Part shown: piece after piece, positions 12,817 to 23,708 of the stretch
Layout: every line of letters starts with the position of its first letter
Numbering within the stretch: position 1 is the first letter of the stretch
Position numbers and translations under genes: made by a program
The notes under the pieces: model-generated
The model's database searches: none
Seen by the model: only the letters and a program-made list of their open reading frames with translations
What the model was told of the DNA's origin: nothing
Origin: Lepas anatifera
Taxonomy: Eukaryota > Arthropoda > Thecostraca > Lepadidae
DNA: 64,000 bases
Assembly (NCBI GenBank): GCA_034440635.1
Contig: JAOTON010001898.1
Location: forward strand, 1,850,001 to 1,914,000
Direction: 5' to 3'

Positions 12817-14064
12817 TTAACCCTATTTCCGTCAGGCTCCCGGCTACCCCTATTTCCGGCAGGGGGGCAATATCGGCCCCCCTAAGATCTCGTAATCTAA
12901 CCGGCCGATTTTGAAAATTCAAAGTGCCATAGATTCCTCTACTGCTAAACTTTATTTTGAAAAAAGAAAATTTCAAAATTTTTATTTTTTAGGAGAAGGT
13001 CGTGCAAAATATACAATTTTTGTGTATTTTTAGATTTTCCATAACCCTTGTCTCTGTTGTACGATTTTCACAAAACTAGTTCAGATTTACAAATAATTGA
13101 CCCAAAATTTTCATATACTCGAGTTACGCAAAAATTCGAAATTCAATGGCAGTTCCAGGACCAGGACTATGAGGGGAAATATATACAACCTAAAAAGTTT
13201 TTGTTACGCGGATTAGAAGCCGTCATATACTGCTTGGCATCTTTGACACATAAATAAATGAGAAAAAAAGTGAAAAACTCATCAGGGGCGGATGCAGTAA
13301 GGTAAAACAGTGGGGTAAAATACATACCAACAATATGCGAATGGTATGCATGAGTATATTAGTCCCTCGACTAGTTGAAATTTAATTTCTGATAATTTTT
13401 ACCCTCCCATGGCAGCTCTGGGAAAGGGGGTGACATAGGCGGATCAAGGACTCGTCGTGGGGGGTGGGGGTGATTGGAAACACATTTTCAATATACAACG
13501 ATATTGAGTCGCGGCGGTGATACTGGCTGGGAATATACATTTTGAAAATGTGTAGTGACTGGACACGCCTCTGGTAATCTAGAATTGGGTTATAACTATT
13601 TTGAATTTTCATATACCCAATTGTATTCGCCCTGACACGGCGGTAAGCAGTCTTCTCACTTACTAACGTTTAGTCCTTCTTGATAACATTCCCCCCCATT
13701 TTGAACTGCTGTAACCGCCCCTGATGAATACAAATAGTGACAATTGTGAATGCACTATCATCTCACATAAAACATGATATAATAAAACCATATAACTGGT
13801 ATCAGGATCAGCAGAGACGGCTTCCTTTTACAAAAAACCCATCGCATACGATAATACTTGGTTTGTGGATAGAACCTCCCCAAAAACCCAGCCATAGCTC
13901 CGCCCCTGGTAAATATATAATCTTGAAAATTTCAGAAAACCTGCCTGTACTAGTTTTAGGAAAAGTCAGGAAGTTTCAAAGTTCTATCGCAAGCCGTTTC
14001 GGAGATATTCTCGAAAAACCTGAAGGGGGGCAATATTAGTCCCCCCTGCCGGAAATAGGGTTAA
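12817..14064. mobile_element. TTAA element, family B, nested in A3
   Basis: The terminal inverted repeat is TTAACCCTATTTCCG at the left and CGGAAATAGGGTTAA at the right. Both ends adjoin GC-rich palindromes (GGGGGGCAATATCGGCCCCC and GGGGGGCAATATTAGTCCCC). The left end contains a second copy of CCCTATTTCCG. The flanks CACTGCAGG and GTGACTTCACC are contiguous in other family A copies (CAGGTCAAGTGACCCGACC), which shows that TTAA is the duplicated target. The element contains the smaller element L. Confidence 0.85.
13283..13723. mobile_element. Small hAT-like element L inside family B element
   Basis: The ends are CAGGGGCGGATGCAG and its approximate complement CTGTAACCGCCCCTG. CAGGGGCGG-type ends recur at 60,688 and elsewhere in the window with 8-bp target duplications. 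I could not see a matching duplication for this copy. A second CCGCCCCTG lies at about 13,900, so the right end is uncertain. Confidence 0.45.
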
Positions 14065-14237
14065 GTGACTTCACCTCTAAAATAGTTTAAGAAAATATAA
14101 GTAAGAACAGGGTTAATCTTCGGATCTGAAATTCATGTCATACAATGGGACTACTGGGTACTACAAAAAAATTCGGGATTTTTATATTAATGACCTACGT
14201 TCAAGTACGAGTCATGAACTCTCCATTGGATATACAT

Positions 14238-16972
14238 TAGGCCATGTCGTGATCACCACTTTTTCACAGGGTCTTTGATTACCGGGTGTTTTCTAATGTA
14301 TTGCTGGCCGCTGATCACGATTTTCTGGTCGAAAATTTCGAATTCGAAAAATATTTGCCCGCGCAAGCCGTTTGAAATTCTTCCGGTTTGCCAAAATTTC
14401 GATGTTTTCATATCTCACGGACAATAAAATGCAACTGATGTATTGAAAAGGCCCCAGAACTTTAAAACCGTTGAATCTGAACAATTTGAAACCTTTTTTG
14501 ACTCCTTGAAATATATATTTACCCGAAAAAGTACCTTGGAAAGACAGAGATGTTTGAGCTTAAAAAGATGATAATAGATGGCGCGCATGACGCAGCCGTC
14601 AATCAGTGTCCCGCTACGTCGCTTATGTCAAGAAGCTATTAGCCAAAGAAGCTGGCTATAGGATTTGAGCCTATTTTTAATTCAATGAATGAACATTTAC
14701 CTTCACAAGATGATCTAGATTTCTCTCGCTTGCAGTTTTAAATATTTTTGGTAATGGCTGCTTTCAAAGCAGGTCCAATTAAGATCAGCAAGCCATATAT
14801 AGATTAGGTATCTAGGCATGTAGTCACTACGGATCAATTTCAAGTATTAAAATGTATGCAAGAGCCAGTCGATTATATTTAGATTAGTCTTGCTATCACT
14901 AGCAAGGAGAATACCGCATTTCGGGAAAAATGAAGCTACACCACACCTAGCGCAGCCGTCAAGCCGCTTAACATGCATAACATGCATGCTGCCGCTTAAC
15001 CAGCTCTCGATTGGAGCTGACGTTGTCGGTCACATTATGATGCTGCGGCTTGAAGAGATGGATATCAGGAAAGTGGACGAATTTCACGTTTCAATAGCTT
15101 GAAAATTCGAACCGACCGCCGATGAAGTTACCGAGGCTTACAGAAGAGCATCTGTGCCAGCAAGAAACAAGTACAAAGTTCGCTGTGAAATAAGGAAGCA
15201 TTGTAACCTGAAGGAAGCGATCAGAATGCGCCTACAAAACATGAAGATATTGTAAGCATGGACAAAGTATGACAACATTGTTTGACATATAAAGCAGAGC
15301 CTTACCATCAAAGGCATCGGCAAACAGAACATTTCCGGAAGACCAGCGAGAAGCACAGAGGTTGTATATTGTTGGCTTGGATGCAGTCGTGACGGACCAT
15401 TGGAGACGGCAGCAGCTGCGGCAAGCCACTGCTGCTGCCGCCAATAAGGCCTGATCGGGAGGCCGGCTCGTCCGTATTCGAGCAAAATAATTTGACAATC
15501 ACCCTGACAAGTCTATAAACGACTTCCGTGTAACATTTAGAAATAAGTTTTCTTTCCGAGATTGATTTATGCCTGCCAGAGCCTGTTCGCGTGCGGCGTC
15601 TGTCAGCAGCTGGTGTGATGCTACAAATAGGAAGCTCGCTGCTGCATATACCACCAGCGGTCGCTGTCAATGGTTCCGTTGCGTTCTGACGCAGCTTCGG
15701 CTCCGTCAGAACGCAACATCCGGAGAACTCCTGGTAGCCACAACGACAGCAGCAGTGGCTAGCCTCAGCTGCTGCCGTCTCCAATGGTCTGTCACAACTG
15801 CATCCAAGCCACCAATATACAACCTCTGTGCTCCTCGCTGGTTTTCCAGAAATGTTCTGTTTGCCGATACCTTTGATGGTAGAGCTCTGTTTGATATGTC
15901 AAACAATGTTGTCATGCTGTGTCCATGCTTACAATATCTTCATGTTTTGTAGGCGCCTTCTGATCGCTTCCTTCAAATTATAATGCTTCCTTATTTCACA
16001 GCGAACTTTGTACCTGTTTCTTCCTGGCACAGATGCTCTTCTGTAAGTCTCGGTAACTTCATCAGCGGTCGGTTCGAATATTGCAAAGACAAAGACAAAG
16101 ACTTTATTCAGAGTCATCCACAGTTAAAAGAACAGTTGTGGCTATTAGGACCCTACGACGTGCAGCTATTGAAACATGAAATTCGTCCACTTCCCTGGCC
16201 TTCCATCTCTTCAAGCCGTAGCATCACAATTCGACCGACAACGGCATGTATTGACGGCAAGCTGGGTGTCGTGTAGCTTCATTTTTCCCGAAATACGGTA
16301 TTCTCCCTGCTAGTGATAGCAAGACTAATCTAAATATAATCGGCTGGCTCTTGCATACATTTTAATACTTGAAATTGATCCGCAGTGACTACATGCCTAG
16401 ATACCTAATCTATATATGGCTGGCTGATCTTAATTGGATCTGCTTTGAAAGCAACCATTACCAATAATATTTAAAACTGCAAGCGAGAGAAATCTAGATC
16501 ATCTTGTGAAGGTAAATATTCATTCATCGAATTCATAATAGGCTCAAATCCTATTTCCAGCTCCTTTGGCTAATAGCTTCTTGTCATAAGCGACGTAGCG
16601 GGACACTGATTGACGGCTGCGTCATGCGCGCCATCTATTATCATCTTTTAAGCTCAAACATCCCTGTCTTTCCAAGGTACTTTTTTGGGTAAATATATAT
16701 TTCAAGGAGTCAAAAAGGTTTCAAATTGTTCAAATTCAACGGTTTTAAAGTTCTGGAGCCCTTTCAATACATTAGTTGCATTTTATTGTCCGTGGGATAT
16801 GAAAACATCGAAATTTTGGCAAACCGGAAGAATTTCAAACGGCTTGCGCGGGCAAATATTTTTCGAATTCGAAATTTTCGACCAGAAAATCGTGATCAGC
16901 GGCCATCAATACATTAGAAAACACCCGGTAATCAAAGACCCTGTGAAAAAGTGGTGATCACAACATGGCCTA
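14238..16972. mobile_element. 2.7-kb palindromic (foldback) hAT-like element C
   Basis: The left end TAGGCCATGTCGTGATCACC is answered at the right by GGTGATCACAACATGGCCTA. Complementarity continues inward over most of each ~1.3-kb arm, with the centre near 15.6 kb and some arm differences. The element is flanked by the 8-bp duplication ATATACAT (14,230-14,237 and 16,973-16,980). Family A copies without it read ATACATGGG at this place. An 8-bp duplication and TAGG..CCTA ends fit the hAT group. Open frames in the arms are mirror shadows and match no transposase I know. Confidence 0.88.
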
Positions 16973-18017
16973 ATATACATGGGACAATGGGTTTAAACTG
17001 AATAAGTTAGTAATGGAGGGCAGCACGGCGTTTATTTCGACAGCATTGGGTTCGTCTTATCCCTGCGTTTCTAATTGCGTGTGTTGTGACCTAATTCGAT
17101 ATTGACCAGACCCAAGGTCAGTTCAAATCCTACAGTTGACCTAGCAAGTTCATTTGGTTGGCTTGCTGCGAGGATTCTTATTGTCTAGATCTTTTGCCCC
17201 ATCTCTAGTAGTTCAGATGTGATGACAGAAAAACATAATTTTCCATGTTATCCTTATGGAGACATACTTGACCTCCAGTGACCTTACATTTGACCTGACC
17301 AAAAACTTTTACTGTTTTCGATAGAGATTTGCAAGAGCTATCAAATGCCGTTAACCGTTTTTCGCTCTCTTGTGTGGTTCTGAAATCATAGGGAAGGAGG
17401 GTACCCGCTCCCCGTCAAAGCGAAGGTGGCTCAGACCCCCGTCACTGCCCGTGTTAAGCTGGCACCACAAGTGTATTGAGCAGCGATGCCAGGACCCATA
17501 TTCCCCTGCCGGCTTATGTGACTTGTGTGACTTTTGCAGTCACATCAGTAATGGCGCCAGGCGTGTTTTATTGTCTGAAGCCGGTAATTAGACGCATATA
17601 ATTTCATTCTAGGCTACCAATAGGCTCGGGACATAAAAAATACCAAACGAACGTTTTACTAACCTTCTTAGATTTTAAGGAGGTAATTTCATGACTCCCT
17701 TCATGACCCAATGCGCATTTGTCGTCAGTTCCCTCCACTGTGCATGCTAAAGTTGGTACCTGATGAAGACCTAGCATTCACAGTGCGTGTTAAGGTTGAC
17801 ATCTGATAGAATACTTAGCACTGAACCGCGGCGTGATTACTTATGTGCAACTGGCCAATATCTTGCTATGTAGGCAAGATGGTAACCAAAGGATACAGTA
17901 AGTTTATCGGCAAAATTCAGTCATGATGAACTACTTATCTCATATTTCCCCGGCTTTTTCCAGCACCTATGCCCGCTGAAAACTAGTTGACAGTAGGTTC
18001 CATGCCCCCTCTCTAAC

Positions 18018-18164
18018 CTGCAGCTGCAGCACAATATCCTCCGGCAGCTCGATGTCGTAGGTCTTCAGCAGCTCGATGGTTTCCTTCAAAGGCTCAAACA
18101 TGTTGTTGGTGGTCTCCTGACGGTCTTTGCAGGCCATCAGGTGGGCCATCATCGTCACCAAACC
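18018..18164 (-). CDS. Dynein heavy chain exon 15 (tail)
   Basis: The exon is 49 codons (phase 0 to 0): GLVTMMAHLMACKDRQETTN, NMFEPLKETIELLKTYDIEL, PEDIVLQLQ, then GTTAGA. It corresponds to the highly conserved GLVxVMGHLMxVKxRQxxTDxMFEPLKxTIxLLKxYG. The family Gly in MGH is Ala here. Its first 24 bases and acceptor form the first of four tandem 40-bp units, and two upstream units still encode Gly at that place. Confidence 0.95.
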
Positions 18165-18300
18165 CTGCCGGTAATATCAGGTGGCCCATCATCGTCACCA
18201 GACCCTGCCGGTAGTATCAGGTGGGCCATCATCGTCAGCAGACCCTGTCGGTAGCAACAGGTGGCCCATCATCGTCACCAGACCCTGTCGGTAGCAACAG
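18141..18300 (-). repeat. Four tandem 40-bp units copied from the exon 15 acceptor
   Basis: Units lie at 18,141-18,180, 18,181-18,220, 18,221-18,260 and 18,261-18,300 with no length variation. On the minus strand each unit is 16 intronic bases ending in AG followed by the first 24 coding bases of exon 15 (GLVTMMAH or close variants). Only the unit at 18,141 continues into the real exon. The other three present intact decoy acceptors upstream of it. Confidence 0.95.
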
Positions 18301-18309
18301 ATCAACAGT

Positions 18310-18480
18310 GGCTGTCCCAGAGGCGGGCGGATGCCTGCTTCAATGTTCCTGCCTTCTGAGCCATGGTTCCCAGGTTCGAGTCCCTGCAGGGCCTCTGATA
18401 AGTTGATCGGGCCCCTCAAATCCCTCGTAACGGGTTGGGTGTTGGCGACGCCGTATAACCTTGTCATATGGTGGTTCGTC
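18310..18480. mobile_element. SINE-like fragment with intact B box
   Basis: The plus strand contains GGTTCGAGTCC at 18,373, a perfect Pol III B box. It is followed by GCCTCTGATAAGTTGATC and GTTGGCGACGCCGTATAACC. These last two strings recur near 44,045-44,110 and 29,690, linking the copies into one family. No clear A box is visible. Confidence 0.6.
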
Positions 18481-18559
18481 AAAGCCGAACTTCAATTCAG
18501 AGGCGGGCGTACTTAAAAATATACACAGAAGCTCAAGGAGATAAATCAACGGCACATCA

Positions 18560-20726
18560 ATATGGCAAGAAATTAAGTAGCTTACCATAGAAATCGTGCT
18601 AAAACTCAGCAATTTGGATGAAGCCAAAACATACCTCTCGGAATATTACTGCGTAATATTTTTTTGTTTCGCCATGGCAAAGACGAAATCAAGATTACCG
18701 GATTTATATAACTTTATGAATATTTACAAGAGGAACGTGCACAATACAGGAGACTAAAGTTCATGCAATCGAATTAACTTCTGCCACAAGAATATGGGCG
18801 ATGTTGCCAAATAATCAATGTATTCCCAACAAATTAGGTCGTGATTACTCTTGGGTCTCGGAACTAAGATTATTAGGCGTCACTTTCAGGAACTGTTAGA
18901 GAACATTTCAGATGACAACCTAAGCATGAAAGTGAGAGGGTTATTACCTGTCATGGAGAGATGGCGGCGCATGGGTCTTACACTCATAGGCAAGATTGCT
19001 GTGATAAAATCCCTTTTTATGTCCAAACTCATTCATGTACTTACCTCTTTGCCTAACCCGAAAGCAGAAGCTATTAAAAACGTCCAAGCTATGTTTTGGA
19101 ATTTTCTCTGGGACAGCAAACCCGATAGAATTAAGTGAGCATCGCTTCTACAACACTATATTAATGACGGACTAAACATGCTAAGTGTTCAACACTTTAT
19201 TCAGGGTCTGAAGATTTCATGGTTACAACGTTTGTGGCTTGCAAATGCTACGTGGAGCAATTTTCACAGAACATCATTGGACACGAAGTGGCAGAAGTGT
19301 TGATGTTTGGTCCAACAATGCTCAGACGAATTAAAGACAACATCCAAAATCCTTTCTGGAGAGATGCAATTTCTGCATGGTAAATCTTCATTAGAAGCTA
19401 CAGACCAACAGAAGATGAGCTGTGGTACGAACCTGCATGGTTTTCTGAATACACTAAGTTTAAAACCAATATTGTTAGGCGATGGGACAATCGCGGGATA
19501 AGATTTATCGGAGACCTTTGGAATTCTCCCAGTAGACGTTTTATGCTCAGAGCTGAGATAAAGAAAAATATGCAATCCGAATGAATTTCTTGGAATACGA
19601 ATCTCTTCTCAGGTCCCTCCCCCAATACCTGCGGAGATTTAATGAATCAGTCGTGTTTGTACAGCCCGCCATCCCACGCAATATCCAGTTGATTAATGAT
19701 ACGAACAAAGTAAGCCGTCTGGCATACTCGATATTTGTTGCGAAAGAGATAAAAGATGATCATGACCACAATCTAAGGCTGAAATGGATAAGGGATGTTG
19801 GTCGCTATGAGAAAGGATCACTCTTAAAAGTAACAACTGCAACACGATCCATCCGACTGGCAAATTTCCATTACAAGCTGGTCAAAAGAATTTTGGTGAC
19901 AAACAGGTTTCTATATCTATGCGGGATAGTTGAAGATTCGAACTGCACCTTTTGTGAAAGAAATGAAGAGTCATTATACCACGTGTTCTGGGAGTGCCAA
20001 ATTTCCCAGAATTATATAGCTGATATCTCACGGCTTTTAATTCGGGTCGGTTACAATATCGAAATTACGCGAACTAAATGGTTTTTTCTCGATTCATGTG
20101 ACAATTTAGAGGCCTTAGTTATAACTCTGGCAAAAAGCGTCTTATACCGAGCAAGGGTGCTAAAGATGATGCCCTCTTCAGTCCATTTCAAGCCAACATT
20201 GAAATCAGAGCGGGAAATCGAACACTTTGCAGCGTTAATGAATTCTGAAATGGAAAGGTACATCAAAAAGTGGCAGGTGCTCGAGGGAATCGATCGCTCT
20301 TGAGTGATGTACTGCTGAAATTGTGTGCTTTGTTTGTTCGATGAAAGACAGAAGTTCGTCTTTTATAAGTTGAGTTTGTAGAATGTCGTGGCCAAGTTGC
20401 CGTTGTGACCAAGTCTTGTCGTGTTGTGTCAGCAGATCTTAGGCAGGATAAAGCTAGATATGCGGGATGCTTCTCGCTCGTCCGTGCTTTTGATTATTGT
20501 GGAAGATGTTTGTTATGTTAGCTTCGCGCTAGCTTCAGCAGATGGGACTTTGTTACCGGCTAAGCGTATAGGTGGCACACGGGTGACTATCCCGGCTGCC
20601 GGCAGGTGGCGAGCCACCGGTGACCCGCTTTAGAGACATGGTGCATGAATAAGAAAGTGATGTAATGTTCACAAATGCTTCGGAGAATACTGAAATGTAA
20701 TTATTCTTGAATAAATGTGTAAAAAA
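18560..20726 (+). pseudogene. LINE ORF2 remnant, L1/Tx1-like, RT C-terminus to 3' end
   Basis: The early part is broken. From 18,851 the frame reads WRRMGLTLIGKIAVIKSL then KLIHVLTSLPNP and AMFWNFLWDSKPDRIK, the segment that follows the RT thumb in L1/Tx1-type LINEs. After further breaks the final frame (separate entry) runs to the stop. The 3' region ends with AATAAATGTGTAAAAAA at about 20,709-20,726, a likely poly(A) signal and tail. Confidence 0.8.
19581..20303 (+). CDS. C-terminal fragment of LINE ORF2 protein (cysteine-motif domain)
   Basis: This open stretch of 240 codons lies within the LINE remnant. It contains LANFHYKLVKRILVTNRFLY and the cysteine motif CTFCERNEESLYHVFWEC, a C-x2-C-x8-H-x4-C arrangement common at the C-terminus of ORF2 proteins and thought to help RNA binding. 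The ATG is internal to the ancestral ORF, so this is not a stand-alone gene. The first catalytic RT motifs are missing. Confidence 0.75.
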   Translation: MNFLEYESLLRSLPQYLRRFNESVVFVQPAIPRNIQLINDTNKVSRLAYSIFVAKEIKDDHDHNLRLKWIRDVGRYEKGSLLKVTTATRSIRLANFHYKLVKRILVTNRFLYLCGIVEDSNCTFCERNEESLYHVFWECQISQNYIADISRLLIRVGYNIEITRTKWFFLDSCDNLEALVITLAKSVLYRARVLKMMPSSVHFKPTLKSEREIEHFAALMNSEMERYIKKWQVLEGIDRS

Positions 20727-21541
20727 TGTATTCCCAACAAATGCCAGGGTTAAGCCGTCACAGATAAACCTCGGGAACATAAGCGCCGCTCAATACCCTC
20801 TGCGAGAAACGGTGGCGATTCTGGTGCCCGGTTTGTCAGAAAATACACAAACTGTGGACATGGGCGTCGAAAGCAGGGCAGAAGATGGGTGGACCGTCTG
20901 CTCATGAACGAACAGGGGACGTCCCTCCACCTCAAAAAAACTTCGACTACCTTTTTGCATTTTCTCCGTTACCTGCATGAATCTACGTATATGTATTGGC
21001 GAAGTGCGTCGCCGTTGGCGTTTCATAGAGATTTTCAGAATTCGCCGCTCCCCGGTCACCCCCAGTCCAGGGTCCATCTCTCCCTCCCCCTGAAAAGTTC
21101 AGTGGCAACGCCCTCAGCTATGAATTTTGACAATTATGACACATTATTTTTCACTGTTTTGGGTGCAAAATAAATCATAATACTGGAAACTTATCTAGGG
21201 TATGTTTGGCAACATCCTAGCATCAAACAATATTGCGGTTCTCGAATAGTGTGGGAAACTGTATTTTAGGTGGTTTGCAAAGGATTACACTTTCCTATTT
21301 AACTTAGCTATGTTTGATTTGGCAACACCCCCTTAGCAGTTATAATGAATGAAATTTCTTGGCAAACAACCAACCTAGAATCTTGGGATCAACACCTTCA
21401 AAGCCCAAAAAATGAGACATGTATGTACATCCGCGCTCAAAAGTCCTGCTAAATGTGCATTCCTGCGCTATTTAATATCCCAGGTGACACGCGGTGTTGT
21501 GTGAATTGTGCTCTCTGTTGCTGCGGCGGCTGCGCACGCAC
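20727..21541. other. Intron sequence, nothing recognised
   Basis: No coding exon, RNA or repeat end could be identified between the LINE 3' end and exon 14. The open frames at 20,790-21,173 overlap on both strands and have no family resemblance. Confidence 0.3.
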
Positions 21542-21617
21542 CTCGTAGTCGCCCTCCTGCACCTGGACGGTGAGTCCGGCGTCTGAGACGCCGATGAAGT
21601 CGGCCAGGTCCTGCAGG
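21542..21617 (-). CDS. Dynein heavy chain exon 14 (tail)
   Basis: One base completes a Ser codon with exon 13 (VTN-S), then the exon reads LQDLADFIGVSDAGLTVQVQ and EGDYE before GTGCGT. The family reads NSLxDLxxFIxxxDxGLxxxVxEGDYxGLV, so it joins exactly to exon 15. A CTGCAG six bases into the exon could mimic an acceptor, but only the GTGCAG before CCTG keeps phase. Length is 76 bp. Confidence 0.92.
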
Positions 21618-22058
21618 CTGCACGCACGGCACAACGGTCAACAACACCAGGCAGCGGCAGAGCGGCCGACAACACCGCCGGTACAGCGACAGAGCGGAAG
21701 ACTGGAGTACTGTGGTGCAATCATAACAGGTACACCACTGTGACCCGCCTTGGTACCCGCGCGGTGTTGCGTTGAATTCAACCAGTCATCAAGAAAATCA
21801 TCATTTTAACCATGGATTTCCGCCAGACGTGGCCTAAGCAACGCCAACGTTACATCAATCCGCTTGCGTATTACGTACGGTTCATTTCATGCCAAAATAC
21901 GCTGCAGAATTATGTTACGGTACTTTTCACGAACTGCAGTGTTACGAGAAGTTAGCTCCGGATATGCTAACAAATATATCGTTTAATTATACACTGAGGG
22001 CGATTCAGGCTTTGACCGCGGATATTAGCTAAGCCGATGGCTCAGCAGTGGTGGTCAC

Positions 22059-22189
22059 CTGTTGGTGACATGGTCGATGAGGTACTGCTTGAACAGCAGG
22101 CTCCAGCGTTTGATAGTGTTGAGCAGGGCGGCTTTGAACGGCTTACAATCCAGTCGGAACCAGGTATCAAAGGTCACCACCGGCTCCAC
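22059..22189 (-). CDS. Dynein heavy chain exon 13 (tail)
   Basis: The exon reads VEPVVTFDTWFRLDCKPFKA and ALLNTIKRWSLLFKQYLIDH, then VTN plus AG before GTGACC. The family pattern FxxWFxxDxRPFKxALLNxIKxWSxxFKxxLxxHVxNS is matched closely. Its first 31 bp and the acceptor are duplicated just upstream (separate entry). Length is 131 bp, phase 0 to 2. Confidence 0.95.
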
Positions 22190-22296
22190 CTGACGCAGGG
22201 GTGAATCTCACATGGCTAGTCCGCACCCAGACCAGGTTCAAAGCTCACCACCGGCTCCACCTGACGCTAGGGCAAATCTCACTAGTCCGTACCCAG
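22159..22296 (-). repeat. Tandem duplication of the exon 13 acceptor region
   Basis: Unit 1 (22,159-22,230) contains the first 31 coding bases of exon 13 plus about 41 bp of intron. Unit 2 (22,231-22,296) repeats the same order with a few substitutions and short deletions. In unit 2 the acceptor AG and codons VEPVV are preserved, but the copy then drifts (SFEPG). Confidence 0.9.
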
Positions 22297-22495
22297 ATCA
22301 GATTCGTCTAAGCAATGAACTGACCCTTTTACAAACGTGACCAGCCGAATATCATCCCTTCGAATGTTTACGTTTGATTGCAGACATTCGCGATTCCTGG
22401 GGCATTCACGCGCATGAAGGGAGATGGAGGGAAGGCAGAGCCATCGGGGTGATGGAGACGACACCTGAGAGGCGGGGTCAGTGTCTTGGTCTGAC

Positions 22496-22628
22496 CTTCT
22501 CCATGTCGACGTAGAGCTGTTCGTAGCTGTCGATCTGCTCCTTGAACTGGTCCAGCGTGGGGGGCATCTCTGGGATGCCGTCCTCGCCGAACTGTTCGAT
22601 CTCCTCCGGCGTGATCTGGTGGCCGTAC
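22496..22628 (-). CDS. Dynein heavy chain exon 12 (tail)
   Basis: The exon continues K-YGHQITPEEIEQFGEDGIPE, then MPPTLDQFKEQIDSYEQLYV and DMEK. The family pattern YGHxLTxEExExxGxxGxPExPPTLxQFKxQIDxYExLY is easy to see. The donor is GTCAGA, which is not consensus but is the only phase-consistent choice leading into exon 13. Length is 133 bp, phase 2 to 0. Confidence 0.94.
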
Positions 22629-22913
22629 CTGACGGCACACCAGCAGCCAGGTCGGCACCGGCGGCCCTCTCCTGGACGCCGACTTGGCCGTCGCACTCAC
22701 TTCGGTAACATTCATGCCGCAGTGTGTGCATTTATCACATCGTTCAAGCGGCACCAATGAGCCAGCGCTATCGCAGCAATGCGACTCTGACGTCCCCCTC
22801 GCAGCAGTGACCACCTCAGCAGTCAACAGGGGAGACTCTCACACAGCGCGCAGATCGCTTCACACCCCCACGGCAATGGAACAGTGAAAATCGGGTCACT
22901 GCACAACACTCAC

Positions 22914-22996
22914 TTGAGGAACTGTTGCATGAAGTCGCTGCGATCGTCAGTCCACAGGTAGCTGTGCTGGTCCAACGACTGCTGGTACTCATTAGA
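22914..22996 (-). CDS. Dynein heavy chain exon 11 (tail, YLWTDD motif)
   Basis: The exon reads SNEYQQSLDQHSYLWTDDRS then DFMQQFL and two further bases before GTGAGT, after a clean TTTTCAG acceptor. It contains the family motif YxYLWxDDRxEFMxxFLxYG, whose last residues (KYGH) come from the next exon. Length is 83 bp, phase 0 to 2. Confidence 0.94.
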
Positions 22997-23708
22997 CTGA
23001 AAACAACAGAGGCGGGATGCAGCGGTTGGTGACACTGAATTCTGCATGCCTTTGGCTTTGCCTTGCTCAGTAAATATGGTCAATAAAGCATACCCGACAG
23101 CCCAAAAGGTAGTCCACCCGCCAGTCCTGCCCAATTGATACGGGGGCCAGGAGGCGTTGCCTGCATTTAGATTGGAACAGCATGGTTAAAGGTGGGTTAG
23201 ATCGACGACAGACCACCGTCAGTGTCCCGGCCAACCCGGCTGAGACGATCCTTCAACACCCTGGTCACTGCCCCCCCGTACCTGGGCCCGTGTGCCGGTC
23301 GGCAGTGGCCCTAATACAACTCTGCAGTACTATATCAACGCAGTTTTATACAGGAGAAGCTTACATTCACCTTTCCGTCACAAGTGGGAGGCATAGTCAA
23401 ACCGTCACCCAAGTCACCTATTGTGCCAAAACCTGTAAAGGGAGCGTGGCAGCTCTCAAATATCTGGATTATTTTTAGTTAAAAAAGAATATTGTTAGGA
23501 CCAAAAGTAAAACTTATCAACTTCTGCTGTCTTTCTTGACATGTGAAAACATATTTCCGTCCCAAACTAGTCATTGAAGAAAGGTATAGTCATTCACAGT
23601 GGCTAGTATCACTGTAAAGGATACGGCTTGGGGAGTGTTATGTAAAGGACACGGCTTGGGGCGATGATTCTATGCTATTGGTTGTTGGGATGGTTTGAGT
23701 GAATTAAG
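22997..23708. other. Intron sequence, nothing recognised
   Basis: No gene was found. A short direct repeat, AAAGGATACGGCTTGGGG and AAAGGACACGGCTTGGGG, lies at 23,616-23,660. Confidence 0.3.

Larger units (their letters stand above)
12745..17457 (+). mobile_element. TTAA element, family A (copy A3), carrying two nested insertions
   Basis: The left piece at 12,745-12,820 aligns with 62,050-62,115, the middle at 14,061-14,237 with 62,115-62,300, and the right at 16,973-17,457 with 62,300 onward and with 63,000-63,334. Two insertions account for the rest: element B (12,817-14,064) and the palindromic element C (14,238-16,972). The right end reads CCCCCGTCACTGCCCGTGTTAA. The left terminus is missing. 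Confidence 0.85.

Noticed and set aside
15308..15952. Open frames of 127-158 codons inside the palindromic element
   Set aside because: The frames are mirrored between the two arms and contain no transposase motif; they follow from the palindrome.
22282..22826. Frames of 149-152 codons overlapping exon 12
   Set aside because: They are shadows in the wrong frames of the GC-rich dynein exon.
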